The notes beneath the pieces are model-generated. The model did not search any database and was not told the DNA's origin. It saw only the letters and a program-made list of their open reading frames with translations. DNA of 64,000 nt from Embleya scabrispora (GTDB lineage: Bacteria > Actinomycetota > Actinomycetes > Streptomycetales > Streptomycetaceae): the NCBI RefSeq assembly GCF_002024165.1, contig NZ_MWQN01000002.1:558001-622000 (forward strand), in the 5' to 3' direction. Both the position numbers and the translations under genes were made by a program. Below, piece after piece: positions 33,974 through 43,994 of the stretch (position 1 is its first letter; the number at the start of each line of letters is the position of its first letter).

Positions 33974-34573
33974 ATGAACGACGACGATCGGTTGACCACC
34001 TCCGAGCACGAGATCTGGCGGTCGTACTTCACCGGCACCAGGGAACTCGCCGCCCATCTGGACCGACGGATGCGCCGCGAGGCGGGCATGCCGATGACGT
34101 ACTTCGAGATCCTGGGCCTGCTCGCCGAATCGCCGGATCGTCGAATGCGGATGAGCGAGCTGGCCGCCGCGTCGTTGTCGTCCAGTAGCCGGCTGTCGCA
34201 CGCCGTGACCGCCATGGAGAAGTCCGGATGGGTCTCCCGGGGCCCCGCCGAGGGGGATCGGCGGGGCTGGGTCGCACATCTGACCGACGCCGGCCTGACC
34301 GCCCTGGCGGAGGCCGAGCCGACCCACGCGGCCACCGTTCGAGAACACGTCTTCGACGCGTTGACGCCGCTCCAGGTGGCCTCGATGGCCGAGATCGGCC
34401 GAAGCATCCGGGACGGCCTGAGCGGGGTCTGCGCAAGCGCCCGAGCGGAGGCGGCGGGGACGGACGTATCCGAAGCCGGGGCCGGAACGGGAGCCGGAGC
34501 CGGGGTCGAGGTCGGTGTCGAGATGGAGGAGATCGACACCGGCATGGACTGTCCGCTGGACGGCTCGGAGTAG
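33974..34573 (+). CDS. MarR-family transcriptional regulator
   Basis: A 199-residue winged-helix regulator. Core: MTYFEILGLLAESPDRRMRM, SELAAASLSSSSRLSHAVTA and the wing GDRRGWVAHLTDAGLTAL. The last ~45 residues are an unusual acidic Gly/Ala/Glu tail (AGAGTGAGAGVEVGVEMEEI) not found in most MarR proteins. Likely autoregulated and controlling the divergent YceI gene through the boxes between them. Confidence 0.9.
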   Translation: MNDDDRLTTSEHEIWRSYFTGTRELAAHLDRRMRREAGMPMTYFEILGLLAESPDRRMRMSELAAASLSSSSRLSHAVTAMEKSGWVSRGPAEGDRRGWVAHLTDAGLTALAEAEPTHAATVREHVFDALTPLQVASMAEIGRSIRDGLSGVCASARAEAAGTDVSEAGAGTGAGAGVEVGVEMEEIDTGMDCPLDGSE

Positions 34574-34616
34574 GCCGGGTCGAGCGGGGGGCCGGGCATT
34601 CCGGCTCGCCGGGCCC

Positions 34617-35411
34617 CTAACCGTCCACCCGCGTGCCGATCACGACCGTGGCGTACAACTCCTCGGACTCGACCACGCGCGTGCGCAAGCCGGCTGCGCG
34701 GAACACCTCGACCGTGAGCGCCGTCTGCCGCTCGCTGGTCTCGACCAGCAGCCCGCCGCCGGGGGCGAGCCAACCCGGTGCCGCCGCGGCGACCCGACGC
34801 TGGACGTCCAGGCCGTCCGAGCCGCCGTCCAACGCCACCCTGGGCTCGTGGATCCGGGCCTCCGAGGGCAGCAGCTGGATGTCGTCGGTGGGCACGTACG
34901 GGGTGTTGGCGATCAGGACGTCGATCCGGCCGCACAACGGGGTGGGCAACGGTTCGTACAGGTCGCCCTCGTACACCCGATCCGCCGCGATGTTGCGCCG
35001 CGCACACCGCACCGCGGCGGGGTCGATGTCGGCGGCGTACACCTCGACGCCGGCCACCTCGGCCGTGACGGCCGCGCCCAACGCGCCCGAGCCGCAACAC
35101 AGGTCGACCACGACCGCGCCCGGACGGGCCAGCGCGACGGCCTGTTCGACCAGGAACCCGGTACGCCGGCGCGGGACGAACACGCCCGGGTCGACGGCGA
35201 TCCGCAGGCCGCGGAACTCGGCCCAGCCGAGCACGTGTTCCAGCGGGAGGCCGGCCACCCGGCGATCCACCATGGCGGCGAGTTCGGCCGGATCGACGGC
35301 GGTGGAGACGAGCAACCGCGCCTCGTCCTCGGCGAATACACAACCGGCGGCACGAAGCGCGGCAACGATGGACGCCGTCGAGGACATCGGGGAGACGGAG
35401 GAATCAGACAT
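34617..35411 (-). CDS. PrmC/HemK-like putative protein N5-glutamine methyltransferase
   Basis: A 264-residue SAM-dependent methyltransferase related to PrmC, which methylates the GGQ glutamine of release factors. SAM motif VVDLCCGSGALG at about 101-112; VFVPRRRTG at 78-86 matches the PrmC loop. The substrate-binding NPPY is NTPY here (N169-T170-P171-Y172), as in an actinobacterial side-branch I recall as putative N5-glutamine methyltransferases distinct from the housekeeping prmC. Not linked to prfA. Start ATG at 35411 has AAGGCT upstream; a second ATG at residue 9 is possible. Confidence 0.82.
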   Translation of the reverse strand: MSDSSVSPMSSTASIVAALRAAGCVFAEDEARLLVSTAVDPAELAAMVDRRVAGLPLEHVLGWAEFRGLRIAVDPGVFVPRRRTGFLVEQAVALARPGAVVVDLCCGSGALGAAVTAEVAGVEVYAADIDPAAVRCARRNIAADRVYEGDLYEPLPTPLCGRIDVLIANTPYVPTDDIQLLPSEARIHEPRVALDGGSDGLDVQRRVAAAAPGWLAPGGGLLVETSERQTALTVEVFRAAGLRTRVVESEELYATVVIGTRVDG

Positions 35412-35924
35412 GAGAGCCTTGGAGCCTTTCGGGATGCCGAAGGGTGCTCTCGCGGGCTCACCTATGCCAGGGAGGCCGCACGGTCGTGGAAGAAGAGCAC
35501 CCGACCTGAAACAGCGGTAATGGGTCCCACCTCCTCGACGCCGAGTCCGATCCGCGCCCCGAACCGGGCGCGGCGGCAACACTACCCGACGGGGACCGGC
35601 ACGTCCGTCGGGGATCCATCGCACATGTCCGCGAACTCCCACAACGCGCTCACCCCACCGAAACCGCACACAGGCGCCCCGACCCGGGCCGCCCGACACG
35701 GCGAACTCGCGGCCTCAGCGGGGCAGTACGGGTGTGCCGCCGAGGTGGCCCGGCGGGGTATGGCCACCACGCGAACCAGTCCTGACCCACTCGCACGGAA
35801 CGGCGGTGAAAACCGTGACCCACCCGATGCATCCCGAACCGCCCACCGCCATCGGCACGCGAGATCCGGACCGCACGCGAAGCCCCGACCCCAACCCCAC
35901 CCTGAGTCACCCGAGGAACCTTCC
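35412..35924. other. Intergenic region, no supported gene
   Basis: About 510 bp leading into the long repeat arrays. Only low-quality open frames; promoter for the minus-strand methyltransferase must lie at its left end. Confidence 0.5.
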
Positions 35925-36360
35925 CAAGTGGACCGGGCGCTTCCGACGAACGTCGCACCTTGGGCTGCGGGTAGCCCGCGCGGGGCCGGTCCAAGTCGGT
36001 GATGGGCCGCCGCCAGCGTTCGGGGCTCCAAGACTCGAAGCTCCCGACGAGGCGGGTGTGTCGGTCGGCGAAAACCGGCCGGCAGCGGGGGCAGGGAGGG
36101 CGCTCGGGTCGAGTCTGCCGGGGGGCCTTTCCGAGGGGGCCGGGCGCTTGCGGCGCACGTCGCGCCTTGGGCTGCGGGTGGCCGGTCCGGGGCCGGTCCG
36201 AGTCGATGATGGGCCGCCACCAGCGTGCGGGGCTCCGAAACTCGAAGCTCCCGACGAGACCAGCGCGTTGCTCGGCGAAAACCGGCTGGCAGCGGGGGGC
36301 AGGGAGGGCGGCCGGGTCGGGTTCTCCGGAGGGCCTTCCCGAGGGGGTCGGGGCGTTTCG
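35925..36360 (+). repeat. Forward array: two tandem ~207-bp units
   Basis: The landmark GATGGGCCGCC begins at 36001 and again at 36208, 207 bp apart, with aligned flanks (TTGGGCTGCGGGT..., GGCGAAAACCGG, CAGGGAGGGCG). The same unit appears four more times in opposite orientation from 36741. The ~380 bp between the arrays carry another direct repeat, GGAGACCGAAA(C/G)TGCCCG, near 36511 and 36576. Confidence 0.85.
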
Positions 36361-36740
36361 GGGGTGTTGGGGAGGGGCTGGGGCTCGAAACCGGATCCCG
36401 GCGGGTGGTTGTGGGCTTCGGGTTTCGGTGACCTGCGGTTTTGTGGTGCCGGGGTGGAAAGCCGGGCGTCGAGTGCCGGTTTCGTGCGCTCCGGCCCCCT
36501 CAACGCCCCAGTGGAGACCGAAACTGCCCGGTCGAAGCCAACTTCGGGCACTGCAACCTCGCAGAGGCCGCCGAGGAGACCGAAAGTGCCCGACGGGCGC
36601 CGAACCGGATCCCGAGACACCCGAAACCGCCGCCCATCCGCGCTGACCTGCGGTTTCCTCTCACACCGAGGCCACGACACCCCACGCCGTCCAGTTCCGT
36701 GAACTCTCACCCCTCACCCGCCCACCGCACCTCGAACTAC

Positions 36741-37580
36741 CCTGCCCGACCCCCTCGGGAAGGCCCTCCGGAGAACCCGACCCGGCCGCCCTCCCTGCCC
36801 CCGCTGCCAGCCGGTTTTCGCCGACCGACACACCGGTCTCGTCGGGAGCCCCGTGTCTTGGAGCCCCGAACGCTGGCGGCGGCCCATCACCGACTCGGAC
36901 AGACCCCGCACCCGCCACCCGCAACCAACGGCGCGACGTGCGCCGCAAGCGCCCAGCCGCCTCGAAAGGCTCCCCGGCGGACTCGACCCGAGCGCCCTCC
37001 CTGCCCCCGTTGCCAGCCGGTTTTCGCCGACCGACACACCCGTCTCGTCGGGAGCCCCGTGTCTTGGAGCCCTGAACGCTGGCGGCGGCCCATCATCGAC
37101 TCGGACCGGCCCCGCACCGGCCACCCGCCACCAACGGCGCGACGCTTGTCGGGACCGCCCGGCCCCCTCGGAAAGGCTGCCCGGAGGACTCGACCCGGCC
37201 GCCCTCCCTACCCCCCGTTGCCAGCCGGTTTTCGCCGACCGACACACCCGCCTCGTCGGGGGTTTCGAGTCTTGGAGCCCCGAACGCTGGCGGCGGCCCA
37301 TCATCGACTCGGACAGACCCCGGACCGGCCACCGGCAGCCCAAGGCGCGACGTGCGCCGCAAGCGCCCTGCCCCCTCGAAAGGTTGCCCGGAGGACTCGA
37401 CCCGGCCGCCCTCCCCGCCCCCCGTTGCCAGCCGGTTTTCGCCGAGCAACGCGGCCGTCTCGTCGGGGGTTTCGAGTCTTGGAGCCCCGAACGCTGGCGG
37501 CGGCCCATCATCGACTCGGACAGACCCCGGACCGGCCACCCGCAACCCAAGACGCGACGCGCGCCGGAAACACCCGAGCC
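36741..37580 (-). repeat. Reverse array: four tandem ~207-bp units
   Basis: The landmark CCCATCA(T/C)CGACTCGGAC starts at 36883, 37089, 37297 and 37504, i.e. spacings of 206, 208 and 207 bp. Each unit also holds CCGGTTTTCGCCGA and TTGGAGCCCCGAACGCTGGCG. Unit length drifts by 1 bp and long open frames arise on both strands, so these are best read as non-coding repeats that merely stay open because of high GC. Confidence 0.88.
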
Positions 37581-37759
37581 ACGCACCGAACGCCGGCGGC
37601 CACCACCTCCTCGGGCCGACCCCCGGACCGGCACTCCGCAACCAAAAGCGCAAACCGCGCGCGAATCAGGGCGGCAGGCGGCCCTCGGGCTCACCACGTG
37701 GGGGTGACGGGCCCACCGTGTCGCGTTCCGCAGCCGAAGTCCCAGTGCCGCCAACTCCT

Positions 37760-38066
37760 CCAGCCCGTCCGGCGTTTGAGGACGCCGAGCCGTTTCGCGT
37801 CTGCCGCGCGACGTGGCAGGACCACCCCGCCGTGTTCCGCAGCCGAAGTCCCAGTGCCGCCAACTCCTCCAGCCCGTCCGGCGTTTGAGGACGCCAAGCG
37901 GCCTCGGGCTCGCCACGCGACGCGGCGGGACCCCGTGCCGCGCACCGCAGCCGGTTTCCTGGAAGTCGCCAGATCCAGCCCGTCCGGCGTTTGAGGACGC
38001 CGAGCCGCTTCGGGCTCACCATGCGACGCGGCGGGACCAGATCCAGCCCGTCCGGCGTTTGAGGAC
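37760..38066 (+). repeat. Four copies of the 24-mer CCAGCCCGTCCGGCGTTTG-AGGAC
   Basis: Exact copies at 37760-37783, 37869-37892, 37975-37998 and 38043-38066. The first two sit in longer ~106-109-bp direct repeats (TTCCGCAGCCGAAGTCCCAG...). I recall this 24-mer as a very common intergenic element in Streptomyces genomes. Confidence 0.88.
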
Positions 38067-38114
38067 GGCGGGCCGCGTTGGGTTCACCATCCGCGCGATG
38101 GGGTCCGTCGATGT

Positions 38115-39257
38115 CTACGGCCAGCGGTGGCCTGCCGCGCCGCCGTCCCAACCGCGCGGGCGGCCTCGGACATCCAACAGGTCCTCCACGAACTCCGGTA
38201 CGCGCAGGCCACCCTCGGCGCCGCGCGCACCACCCGCACCGGCCGCCCCCCGCCGACCGCCGATCGACCGGACGTTCTCCCACGCCCAGGCCTCCGTCCC
38301 CGCCATCCGATGGTGCATCGCCGAAACGCAGCGCCTCAGCACCAGATCGGTGGCCGGGTCCGCCAACGCCGCCGCGCTCCCGCGTCCCTGCAACTCCCGG
38401 CGTGCGCTCAGGAAGTCGGCCACCCGATCCTGGATCCGCGCGGCCACCGCCGATTCCGCATGCGCGCGACCCACATGCTCCGTGTACGCGAGCACACCGA
38501 CCAGGTCGGTGGCCACATCCGCCCCGGAATCCGCCCCCGAACCCGCCCCGGGACCCGCGCTGTCTCGCGACGCGTAGTAGTCGCTCGTCCAGGACACCAC
38601 ATCCGCCTGGGCGTTCCGCACATCGTCGTACGCCGCGCCGTCCCGAATCTCCACCGGCAGTTCCCCGCCCGCCATGTACTCGTCCAGCAGCAGACACGGG
38701 AACTGGCCACAGGCGAACCGCCGATGCCGCACATACGCCTCGACCCCACCGGCATGATCCCGCCCTACCGTGCGTGCGCCGCCCGGAGGACGCGGCAACA
38801 CGTGTCGCAGGGTCTCCAGGCCCTCGACGACGAAGCGCTCGCGCCAGTCCGCACTCATGGCCGGATACACCCGCCCCAGGATGTCCGCGAGCGCCCGCGC
38901 CATCGGCCCGGCGGCGGGATCGGCGCGGCCCGTGCGGTACACCGGCTCGACCTGGGCCGTCAGGTGCTCCCGGCCGGTTGCGGTGCGTTCGTCCGGTTCG
39001 GCGTAGCGGTCGTGCGTGAGGAACTGCCAGGCGATGAACTGCGCGTACAGCACCAGCCGGTCGGGCTCGGCGTCGGGGTGCGTGTAGGCGGCGAGATCCC
39101 CGAGCCGCGCGCCGACCAGCCGTTTCTCGGCGTCGGCGGAGTCGAGCAGGTCGTGGCGTCGGGCCCAGTCGAGCAGCCGGCATTCCGCCTCGGGCGCGTG
39201 CGGATTGCGGTCGAGGGCGAACGGCAGCGGTATTCGCGGGGGGTGTGCCTCGACCAT
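38115..39257 (-). CDS. Terpene-synthase-like protein with altered metal-binding motifs
   Basis: A 380-residue protein with the layout of bacterial class I terpene cyclases: ...PDRLVLYAQFIAWQFLTHDR (residues 66-84) lines up with the first metal motif, and VVSWTSDYYASRDS (220-233) with the WTND...S...E region. The Asp-rich motif is reduced to HDRYAE (His82-Asp83...Glu87), losing the first Asp. The NSE triad becomes Ser225, Ala229 and Ser233. Middle blocks (ERFVVEGLETLRHVLP, FPCLLLDEYM) are family-like. The C-terminal RY pair is not evident and the tail is Gly/Arg-rich. It may have lost cyclase activity or bind metal differently. GGAG precedes the ATG at 39257. No prenyltransferase or P450 neighbours. 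Confidence 0.7.
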   Translation of the reverse strand: MVEAHPPRIPLPFALDRNPHAPEAECRLLDWARRHDLLDSADAEKRLVGARLGDLAAYTHPDAEPDRLVLYAQFIAWQFLTHDRYAEPDERTATGREHLTAQVEPVYRTGRADPAAGPMARALADILGRVYPAMSADWRERFVVEGLETLRHVLPRPPGGARTVGRDHAGGVEAYVRHRRFACGQFPCLLLDEYMAGGELPVEIRDGAAYDDVRNAQADVVSWTSDYYASRDSAGPGAGSGADSGADVATDLVGVLAYTEHVGRAHAESAVAARIQDRVADFLSARRELQGRGSAAALADPATDLVLRRCVSAMHHRMAGTEAWAWENVRSIGGRRGAAGAGGARGAEGGLRVPEFVEDLLDVRGRPRGWDGGAAGHRWP

Positions 39258-39478
39258 GGGGACTCCATTCGTCGTCGAAGGGTGGTGCGGCCCGGCGGTC
39301 CCGCGCGCTGCGAACCTTCCCGGCCACCACCGGCTCCCGAACGCGACGATGCCGGCGTCCGAGACTTCGCACACCGATATCGTCCTATTCACCTCACGGT
39401 GTTCGTCGATCTGCTATGGATCGCCCCAACCACCGTCCCGGGGACGGGTATCGACGCGAATGCCGGCGCCCCTGTCGG

Positions 39479-41635
39479 TCAGGACGGAAGCAACGCCCCC
39501 ACCAGTTCCGCGAATTCCTCCGGCGTCAGGATCCGCACGCCCAGTTGCTCCGCCTTGGCACGCTTGGATCCGGCCTTGTCCCCGGCGACCACGAGCGCCG
39601 TCTTCTTGGACACCCCGGACGAGGCGGTGCCACCGGCGCGTTCGATCAACTCGTTCATCTCGTTGCGCGACAGCGCCGCGAGCGCACCGGTCATCGCCCC
39701 GGTGACCACGACGGCCATGCCCGCCAGCGGCCCGGCCTCGCCCGCGGCGGCCGACTCCGAGCCCGCCGACACACCCGAACCCGCTCCCGAACCCGAACCC
39801 GAGCCCGAATCCGCCCCCGCATCACCGCGCGCGCCCGCATCCGCACCCGGCACCACCCCGGGCTCGGTCATGTTCACCCCAGCCGCCACCAACTTGTCGA
39901 TCACATCCGCGAGTTCGACCAGTTCGGCGACGATCACCGCCGCCTTCCCGGGCCCGATCCCCTCGACCTGCGCCATCGCCTCCACGTCGGCCGCGCGGAT
40001 CGCGTCCATCGTGCCGAAGTGGCGGGCGATCCGCCGGGACATCGAGCGCCCGGTCAACCGCACCCCCAGCGCGCACAACACCCGGCTCAGCGGCTTCGTC
40101 CGGGCCTCCTCGATGCCCGCCATCAGCCGGTCGGCGATCTTGTCGATCCGGTCCAGGGCCAGGAACTGTTCGCGCGTGAGGGTGAACAGGTCGGCCACGT
40201 CGGCGACCGCGCCGGATTCCACGAGTTGCGTGACGATCCGGCCGCCGATGCCCTCGATGTCGAGTTGGTCGCGGCCCACCGCGTACAGGATCCCGGCGTG
40301 CAGCCCGCACGCGCGGCCCTGGGCGCACCGCCACCGCTGCTGCGAGGTGTCCACCTCGCCGCCGCACTTGGGGCACGCGGTGGGGAACTCGATCGGCGTC
40401 TCGGCGCCGGTGCGCGCGTGCACCAGCGGGGCCTCCACGCACGGGATGATGTCGCCCGCCTTGTACACGCTGACCGTGTCGCCGATCATCAGCCCACGCC
40501 GCTCGATGTCGGACGGGTTGTGCAGGGTCGCGAAGCCGACGATGCTGCCGTCGATCTCGATCGGGTCCAGAATCGCGCGCGGCGCGATCACCCCGGTGCG
40601 GCCCACCGCCCAGTCGACCCCGAGCAGCCGGGTGATCTTGTGCACGGCCGCCAGTTTGTACGCGATCGCCCAGCGCGGCGCGCGGGTGCCGTTGCCGGCC
40701 TCGGCCTGGTCGGCGGCGGCGTCGGCCTTGATCACCACGCCGTCGATCCCGAACGGCAACTCGGCGCGCAGTGCGGCGATTTCGTCCACCGCGGCCTGCA
40801 CCTCGGCGATCGTGGCGCACACCCGAAGCCGCGCCGCGGTACGCCCGGTGGTGAGCACGCCCAGCGCCTGAACCCGGGCCATCACCGCCGAGTGGTCGGC
40901 GGTGCGCAACTCGGCCGCGAACGTGCTCTCGTCGTCGGGCAGCGGCAGGGCCACGTAGCCGAAGAAGGTCATCGGGATCACGTACGGCCGATCCTTGGCC
41001 CGCAGCGTGCCGGCCGCGCCGCCGCGCGGATTGGCGAACACACTCGCGCCGAACTCCCGGCGGATGTCATTGGCCGCCTCGAACTGCTCGGCGGTGAGCA
41101 GGACTTCGCCGCGCACCTCGATCGAGACCGGCTCGGCCAACCGCTCGGGCAGACCGACGATGGTACCGATCGCGTGCGAGACGTCCTCCCCGGCGATGCC
41201 GTCGCCGCGGGTGATCAGCCGGTCGAGCCGGCCCTCGCGGTAGCGCACCGCGACCGCGAGACCGTCCATCTTCGGCTCGACCGTCAGCGCCGCCGGCGCC
41301 CGCCCCAGCCGGCGCTCCAACAACGCGGCCCACGCGGTCAGCCCCTCCGGGTCGAACACGTTGTCCAGGCTCAGCATCGGCACCGTGTGCGGCACGTCCC
41401 CGCCGGGCAGCGCCCCCGCGGCGACCTTGCCCACCGGCGACTCGGCGACCGCATGCTCCGGGTGCGCCCGCTCGTACGCCTCGATCCCGCGCAGCAGGCG
41501 GTCGTAGGTGTCGTCGTCGACGGTGGACTCGGCGCCGCCGTAGTAGGCCCGCGCGGCATCGGCGACGGCCGCGACGGCCTGGGTGTACGCGTCGAAATCG
41601 GCGAGAACGGCGGCCGGCGCCGGGGTGTCGATCAT
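39479..41635 (-). CDS. ligA: NAD+-dependent DNA ligase (LigA family, probably a second paralogue)
   Basis: Seals nicks in DNA using NAD+. The 718-residue chain has every LigA part: Ia domain ([16 protein letters not shown]), adenylation lysine in [11 protein letters not shown] fold, zinc finger (CPKCGGE ... CAQGRACG), HhH repeats ([10 protein letters not shown]) and a C-terminal BRCT ([20 protein letters not shown]). An unusual Gly/Ser/Ala low-complexity linker, about 35 residues, sits between HhH and BRCT. KMDG instead of the housekeeping KIDG and other differences suggest a lineage-specific second ligase. No gatCAB or other usual ligA neighbours are here. Start codon ATG 41635. Confidence 0.9.
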   Translation of the reverse strand: MIDTPAPAAVLADFDAYTQAVAAVADAARAYYGGAESTVDDDTYDRLLRGIEAYERAHPEHAVAESPVGKVAAGALPGGDVPHTVPMLSLDNVFDPEGLTAWAALLERRLGRAPAALTVEPKMDGLAVAVRYREGRLDRLITRGDGIAGEDVSHAIGTIVGLPERLAEPVSIEVRGEVLLTAEQFEAANDIRREFGASVFANPRGGAAGTLRAKDRPYVIPMTFFGYVALPLPDDESTFAAELRTADHSAVMARVQALGVLTTGRTAARLRVCATIAEVQAAVDEIAALRAELPFGIDGVVIKADAAADQAEAGNGTRAPRWAIAYKLAAVHKITRLLGVDWAVGRTGVIAPRAILDPIEIDGSIVGFATLHNPSDIERRGLMIGDTVSVYKAGDIIPCVEAPLVHARTGAETPIEFPTACPKCGGEVDTSQQRWRCAQGRACGLHAGILYAVGRDQLDIEGIGGRIVTQLVESGAVADVADLFTLTREQFLALDRIDKIADRLMAGIEEARTKPLSRVLCALGVRLTGRSMSRRIARHFGTMDAIRAADVEAMAQVEGIGPGKAAVIVAELVELADVIDKLVAAGVNMTEPGVVPGADAGARGDAGADSGSGSGSGAGSGVSAGSESAAAGEAGPLAGMAVVVTGAMTGALAALSRNEMNELIERAGGTASSGVSKKTALVVAGDKAGSKRAKAEQLGVRILTPEEFAELVGALLPS

Positions 41636-41711
41636 GCGTACATGCTCTCGAACGGCACCGACATCAGCCGCTCGACCAACACCGATGTCACCCGCTCGAC
41701 CAGCACCGACG

Positions 41712-42896
41712 TCACCCCACAGGCACCCCCGCCGCCCCCGGCCCCGCCCGCAGCCCCGCCGTCAGGCTCAGCGTCACCGTGATCGACATCCCCGCCATCA
41801 CCACCATCGCGGTGGTCGGCGACGTCACCTGCGCGATTCCGCCCGCCAGCGACGCGCAGACCCCCTGCATCGCCACCATCCCGGACGCGTGCAGCCCCAA
41901 CGCCTGGCCGCTCAACTCGTCCGGCGTCATGGCCATCAGCCGCTCCTGGAACAGCAGGCTCGCCGAGTAGCCGACCGACGCGACCGCGACCACGATCAGC
42001 GCGAGCGGCAGCGCCGGATCCGTCACGAACAGCAGGTACGGCCCGGCGAGCAGCAGCAACATCGGCAGGCCCAGCCGGTGTCGCCACGGGCCCGGCACGA
42101 ACCGGCCGCCGACCACATCCCCGGCCAGCATGCCCAGCGCCGCCGCCGCGAACAGCAGCCCCGCGTGGTCGGGTTCGAGCGGGATGAACAACGACTCGCA
42201 GCCGACGACCAGCCCGTTGGGTACCCACAGCGCGAGGTAGACGTAGCGGCGCGGCTTCACCGACCACAGCAGCGCGTTGTTGCGCCACGTCTCGGCCACC
42301 GACGGCCGACCGGCCGCGCGCGGCGGCCGAGCCGCCAACCCGCACCGCGACACCACCGCCGCGAGCAGGTACAACCCGGCTCCCACCAGGAGCGTGCCGC
42401 GCGCGGACAGCGCGGAGACCAGCACGGCGCCGAGCGAGAAGCCGAGGATCTGTACCGCCCCGTTGCTCATGTTGAGCACCGACCGGCCGAGCAGGTAGCC
42501 GTCCCGGGGCAGGATCTCGTTCAACAACCCGAAACGCACCCCACCCCCCACCGCGGCCACCGCGCCCTGGCCCAACACGATGGCGAACAGCGCCCACAGC
42601 GGCATCCCGGGCAGGGTCAACGCGGCCGTACCCAGGGCGAACACCAGGCCCGTCGCGGTCAACGCGGCCCGGGGCGGCAACCGGTCGGCCGCCGACATCA
42701 GCGCCGTCGCCCCCACCACCTGCGCGAGCGACCCGCCGAACATGCCGAGCGCGGCCAGCAACGGCGAGCCGGTCCGGTCGAAGACCAGCGTGCCCAGGGC
42801 CAGTCCGCTCACCGTCATCGCCGCCAGATGGGCGGACGTGGCGGCGAACAGCGGGGTGTACTCCGGCGTTCGGAACAGCTCTCGGTAGGTGCGCAT
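41712..42896 (-). CDS. Major facilitator superfamily transporter
   Basis: A 394-residue MFS protein with 12 hydrophobic segments. Resembles actinomycete drug-efflux-like MFS proteins ([21 protein letters not shown] in TM2; [17 protein letters not shown] as the motif-A-like loop). Divergent from an ArsR-like regulator gene only 59 bp away, with a palindrome in the gap, so it is probably its target. In the 76-bp gap to ligA a 24-bp unit (CGCTCGACCA-CACCGA-GTCAC) repeats about three times. Substrate unknown. Confidence 0.88.
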   Translation of the reverse strand: MRTYRELFRTPEYTPLFAATSAHLAAMTVSGLALGTLVFDRTGSPLLAALGMFGGSLAQVVGATALMSAADRLPPRAALTATGLVFALGTAALTLPGMPLWALFAIVLGQGAVAAVGGGVRFGLLNEILPRDGYLLGRSVLNMSNGAVQILGFSLGAVLVSALSARGTLLVGAGLYLLAAVVSRCGLAARPPRAAGRPSVAETWRNNALLWSVKPRRYVYLALWVPNGLVVGCESLFIPLEPDHAGLLFAAAALGMLAGDVVGGRFVPGPWRHRLGLPMLLLLAGPYLLFVTDPALPLALIVVAVASVGYSASLLFQERLMAMTPDELSGQALGLHASGMVAMQGVCASLAGGIAQVTSPTTAMVVMAGMSITVTLSLTAGLRAGPGAAGVPVG

Positions 42897-42935
42897 GGCG
42901 AGAGCTTCGGGGCAGGCGGGACCGGGGCGTTACTG

Positions 42936-42953
42936 TTTCGCCGGGAGGCGAAA
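42936..42953. promoter_or_regulatory. Palindrome TTTCGCC-GGGA-GGCGAAA overlapping the regulator's ribosome-binding site
   Basis: Perfect 7-bp arms, 4-bp centre. The GGGAGG in the middle is the Shine-Dalgarno sequence of the downstream regulator. Bound protein would block both divergent genes; as RNA it would hide the ribosome-binding site in a hairpin. Confidence 0.7.
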
Positions 42954-42955
42954 GC

Positions 42956-43927
42956 ATGGGGTGGTGGCAGGTCGACGCGGATACGCTCGCGGGGAGCCGC
43001 TTCACCGTTTCGCCACTGGCCGAGGTCACCGCGACCCTGAAGACCCTGGAGCGCGGTACGGCCCGCCACCCCGGCGAGCACGCCTGGTTGGCCGCGCACC
43101 TGCCCGCCTACCGGGCCCGGCTCGCCGCCGATCCGATCACCGCGCTGCTGCTGCGCATCGGCTACGGCGGCAGTTGGAACGCCGACTTCCTCACACCCCC
43201 GCCGACGCGCGATCCGGAGCCGAGCTTCGACACGGAACTGGAGCGGGTCCGGGACGTCCGCGCCGCCGACGCCCGGGCGGACCTGGAGGTGTCGATGGGT
43301 GGCCCACTGCCGCCCGCGCTGCGGCGCGACGACCTCGCCGCCCGCGCCGCCGACATCCTGGACTGGGTCTGGAACGTGGTGGTGCGCCCCGACTGGCCGC
43401 GCCGCCGCCGGATCATCGAGGCGGACATCGTCGCCCGCACCGATCGACTCGGCCGCGGCGGCTGGGCGGCGGCGCTGGACGACCTGCGCCCGGGCATGCG
43501 CTGGCTGGGCGCGAGCCGACTGCGGATCAACGCGTACGACTACCCGCCGCGCGATCTCGGCCGTGCGCGGCTGTCGTTCGTCCCGGTCACCCCCGGGCGC
43601 GGCTGGGTGGCCTGGGACGAGGCGCGGCACTACGCGGTGATCTACCCCTGTTCCGGCGTCCTGGCCGACGGCCCCCGACCGGCGGGGACCGAAGCGCTGG
43701 CGCGCCTGCTCGGTGCCGGCCGGGCCGGCGTACTGATCCGCCTCGACACGCCCAAGAGCACCAGCCAACTGGTCGCCCTCACCGGCCAGGGCCTCGGCTC
43801 GGTCGGCCGCCACCTGCGGATCCTGTTGGACGCCCACCTGGTGCTGCGCCGCCGCGCCGGCCGCTCCGTCCTGTACTACCGATCCCCGGCGGGCGAGGCC
43901 CTGATCGCCGCCCAGGCCCCGCAATGA
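42956..43927 (+). CDS. DUF5937/ArsR-type winged-helix regulator
   Basis: A 323-residue protein of the actinomycete DUF5937 type: a long N-terminal domain (FTVSPLAEVTATLKTLERG... WLAAHLPAYRARLAADP) joined to a C-terminal ArsR winged helix (STSQLVALTGQGLGSVGRHL then RILLDAHLVLRRRAGRSVLYY). Such proteins are commonly next to an MFS gene, as here. ATG at 42956, 8 nt after GGAGG. Confidence 0.88.
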   Translation: MGWWQVDADTLAGSRFTVSPLAEVTATLKTLERGTARHPGEHAWLAAHLPAYRARLAADPITALLLRIGYGGSWNADFLTPPPTRDPEPSFDTELERVRDVRAADARADLEVSMGGPLPPALRRDDLAARAADILDWVWNVVVRPDWPRRRRIIEADIVARTDRLGRGGWAAALDDLRPGMRWLGASRLRINAYDYPPRDLGRARLSFVPVTPGRGWVAWDEARHYAVIYPCSGVLADGPRPAGTEALARLLGAGRAGVLIRLDTPKSTSQLVALTGQGLGSVGRHLRILLDAHLVLRRRAGRSVLYYRSPAGEALIAAQAPQ

Positions 43928-43994
43928 AGCGGCGCCGGTCCCGCACCGGGCGATGCGCCGACACCCGCCCCCGCCGATACGCCACCATGGCCCG

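Noticed and set aside
35734-37994. Long open frames on both strands across the 207-bp repeat arrays (up to ~570 codons)
   Set aside because: They overlap one another on both strands, have no ribosome-binding site, drift in unit length by 1 bp and are compositionally biased; high GC alone keeps them open.
38115-39257. Linking ispG and the terpene-synthase-like gene as one terpene cluster
   Set aside because: They are about 27 kb apart with unrelated genes between, and no prenyltransferase or tailoring enzyme is near either.
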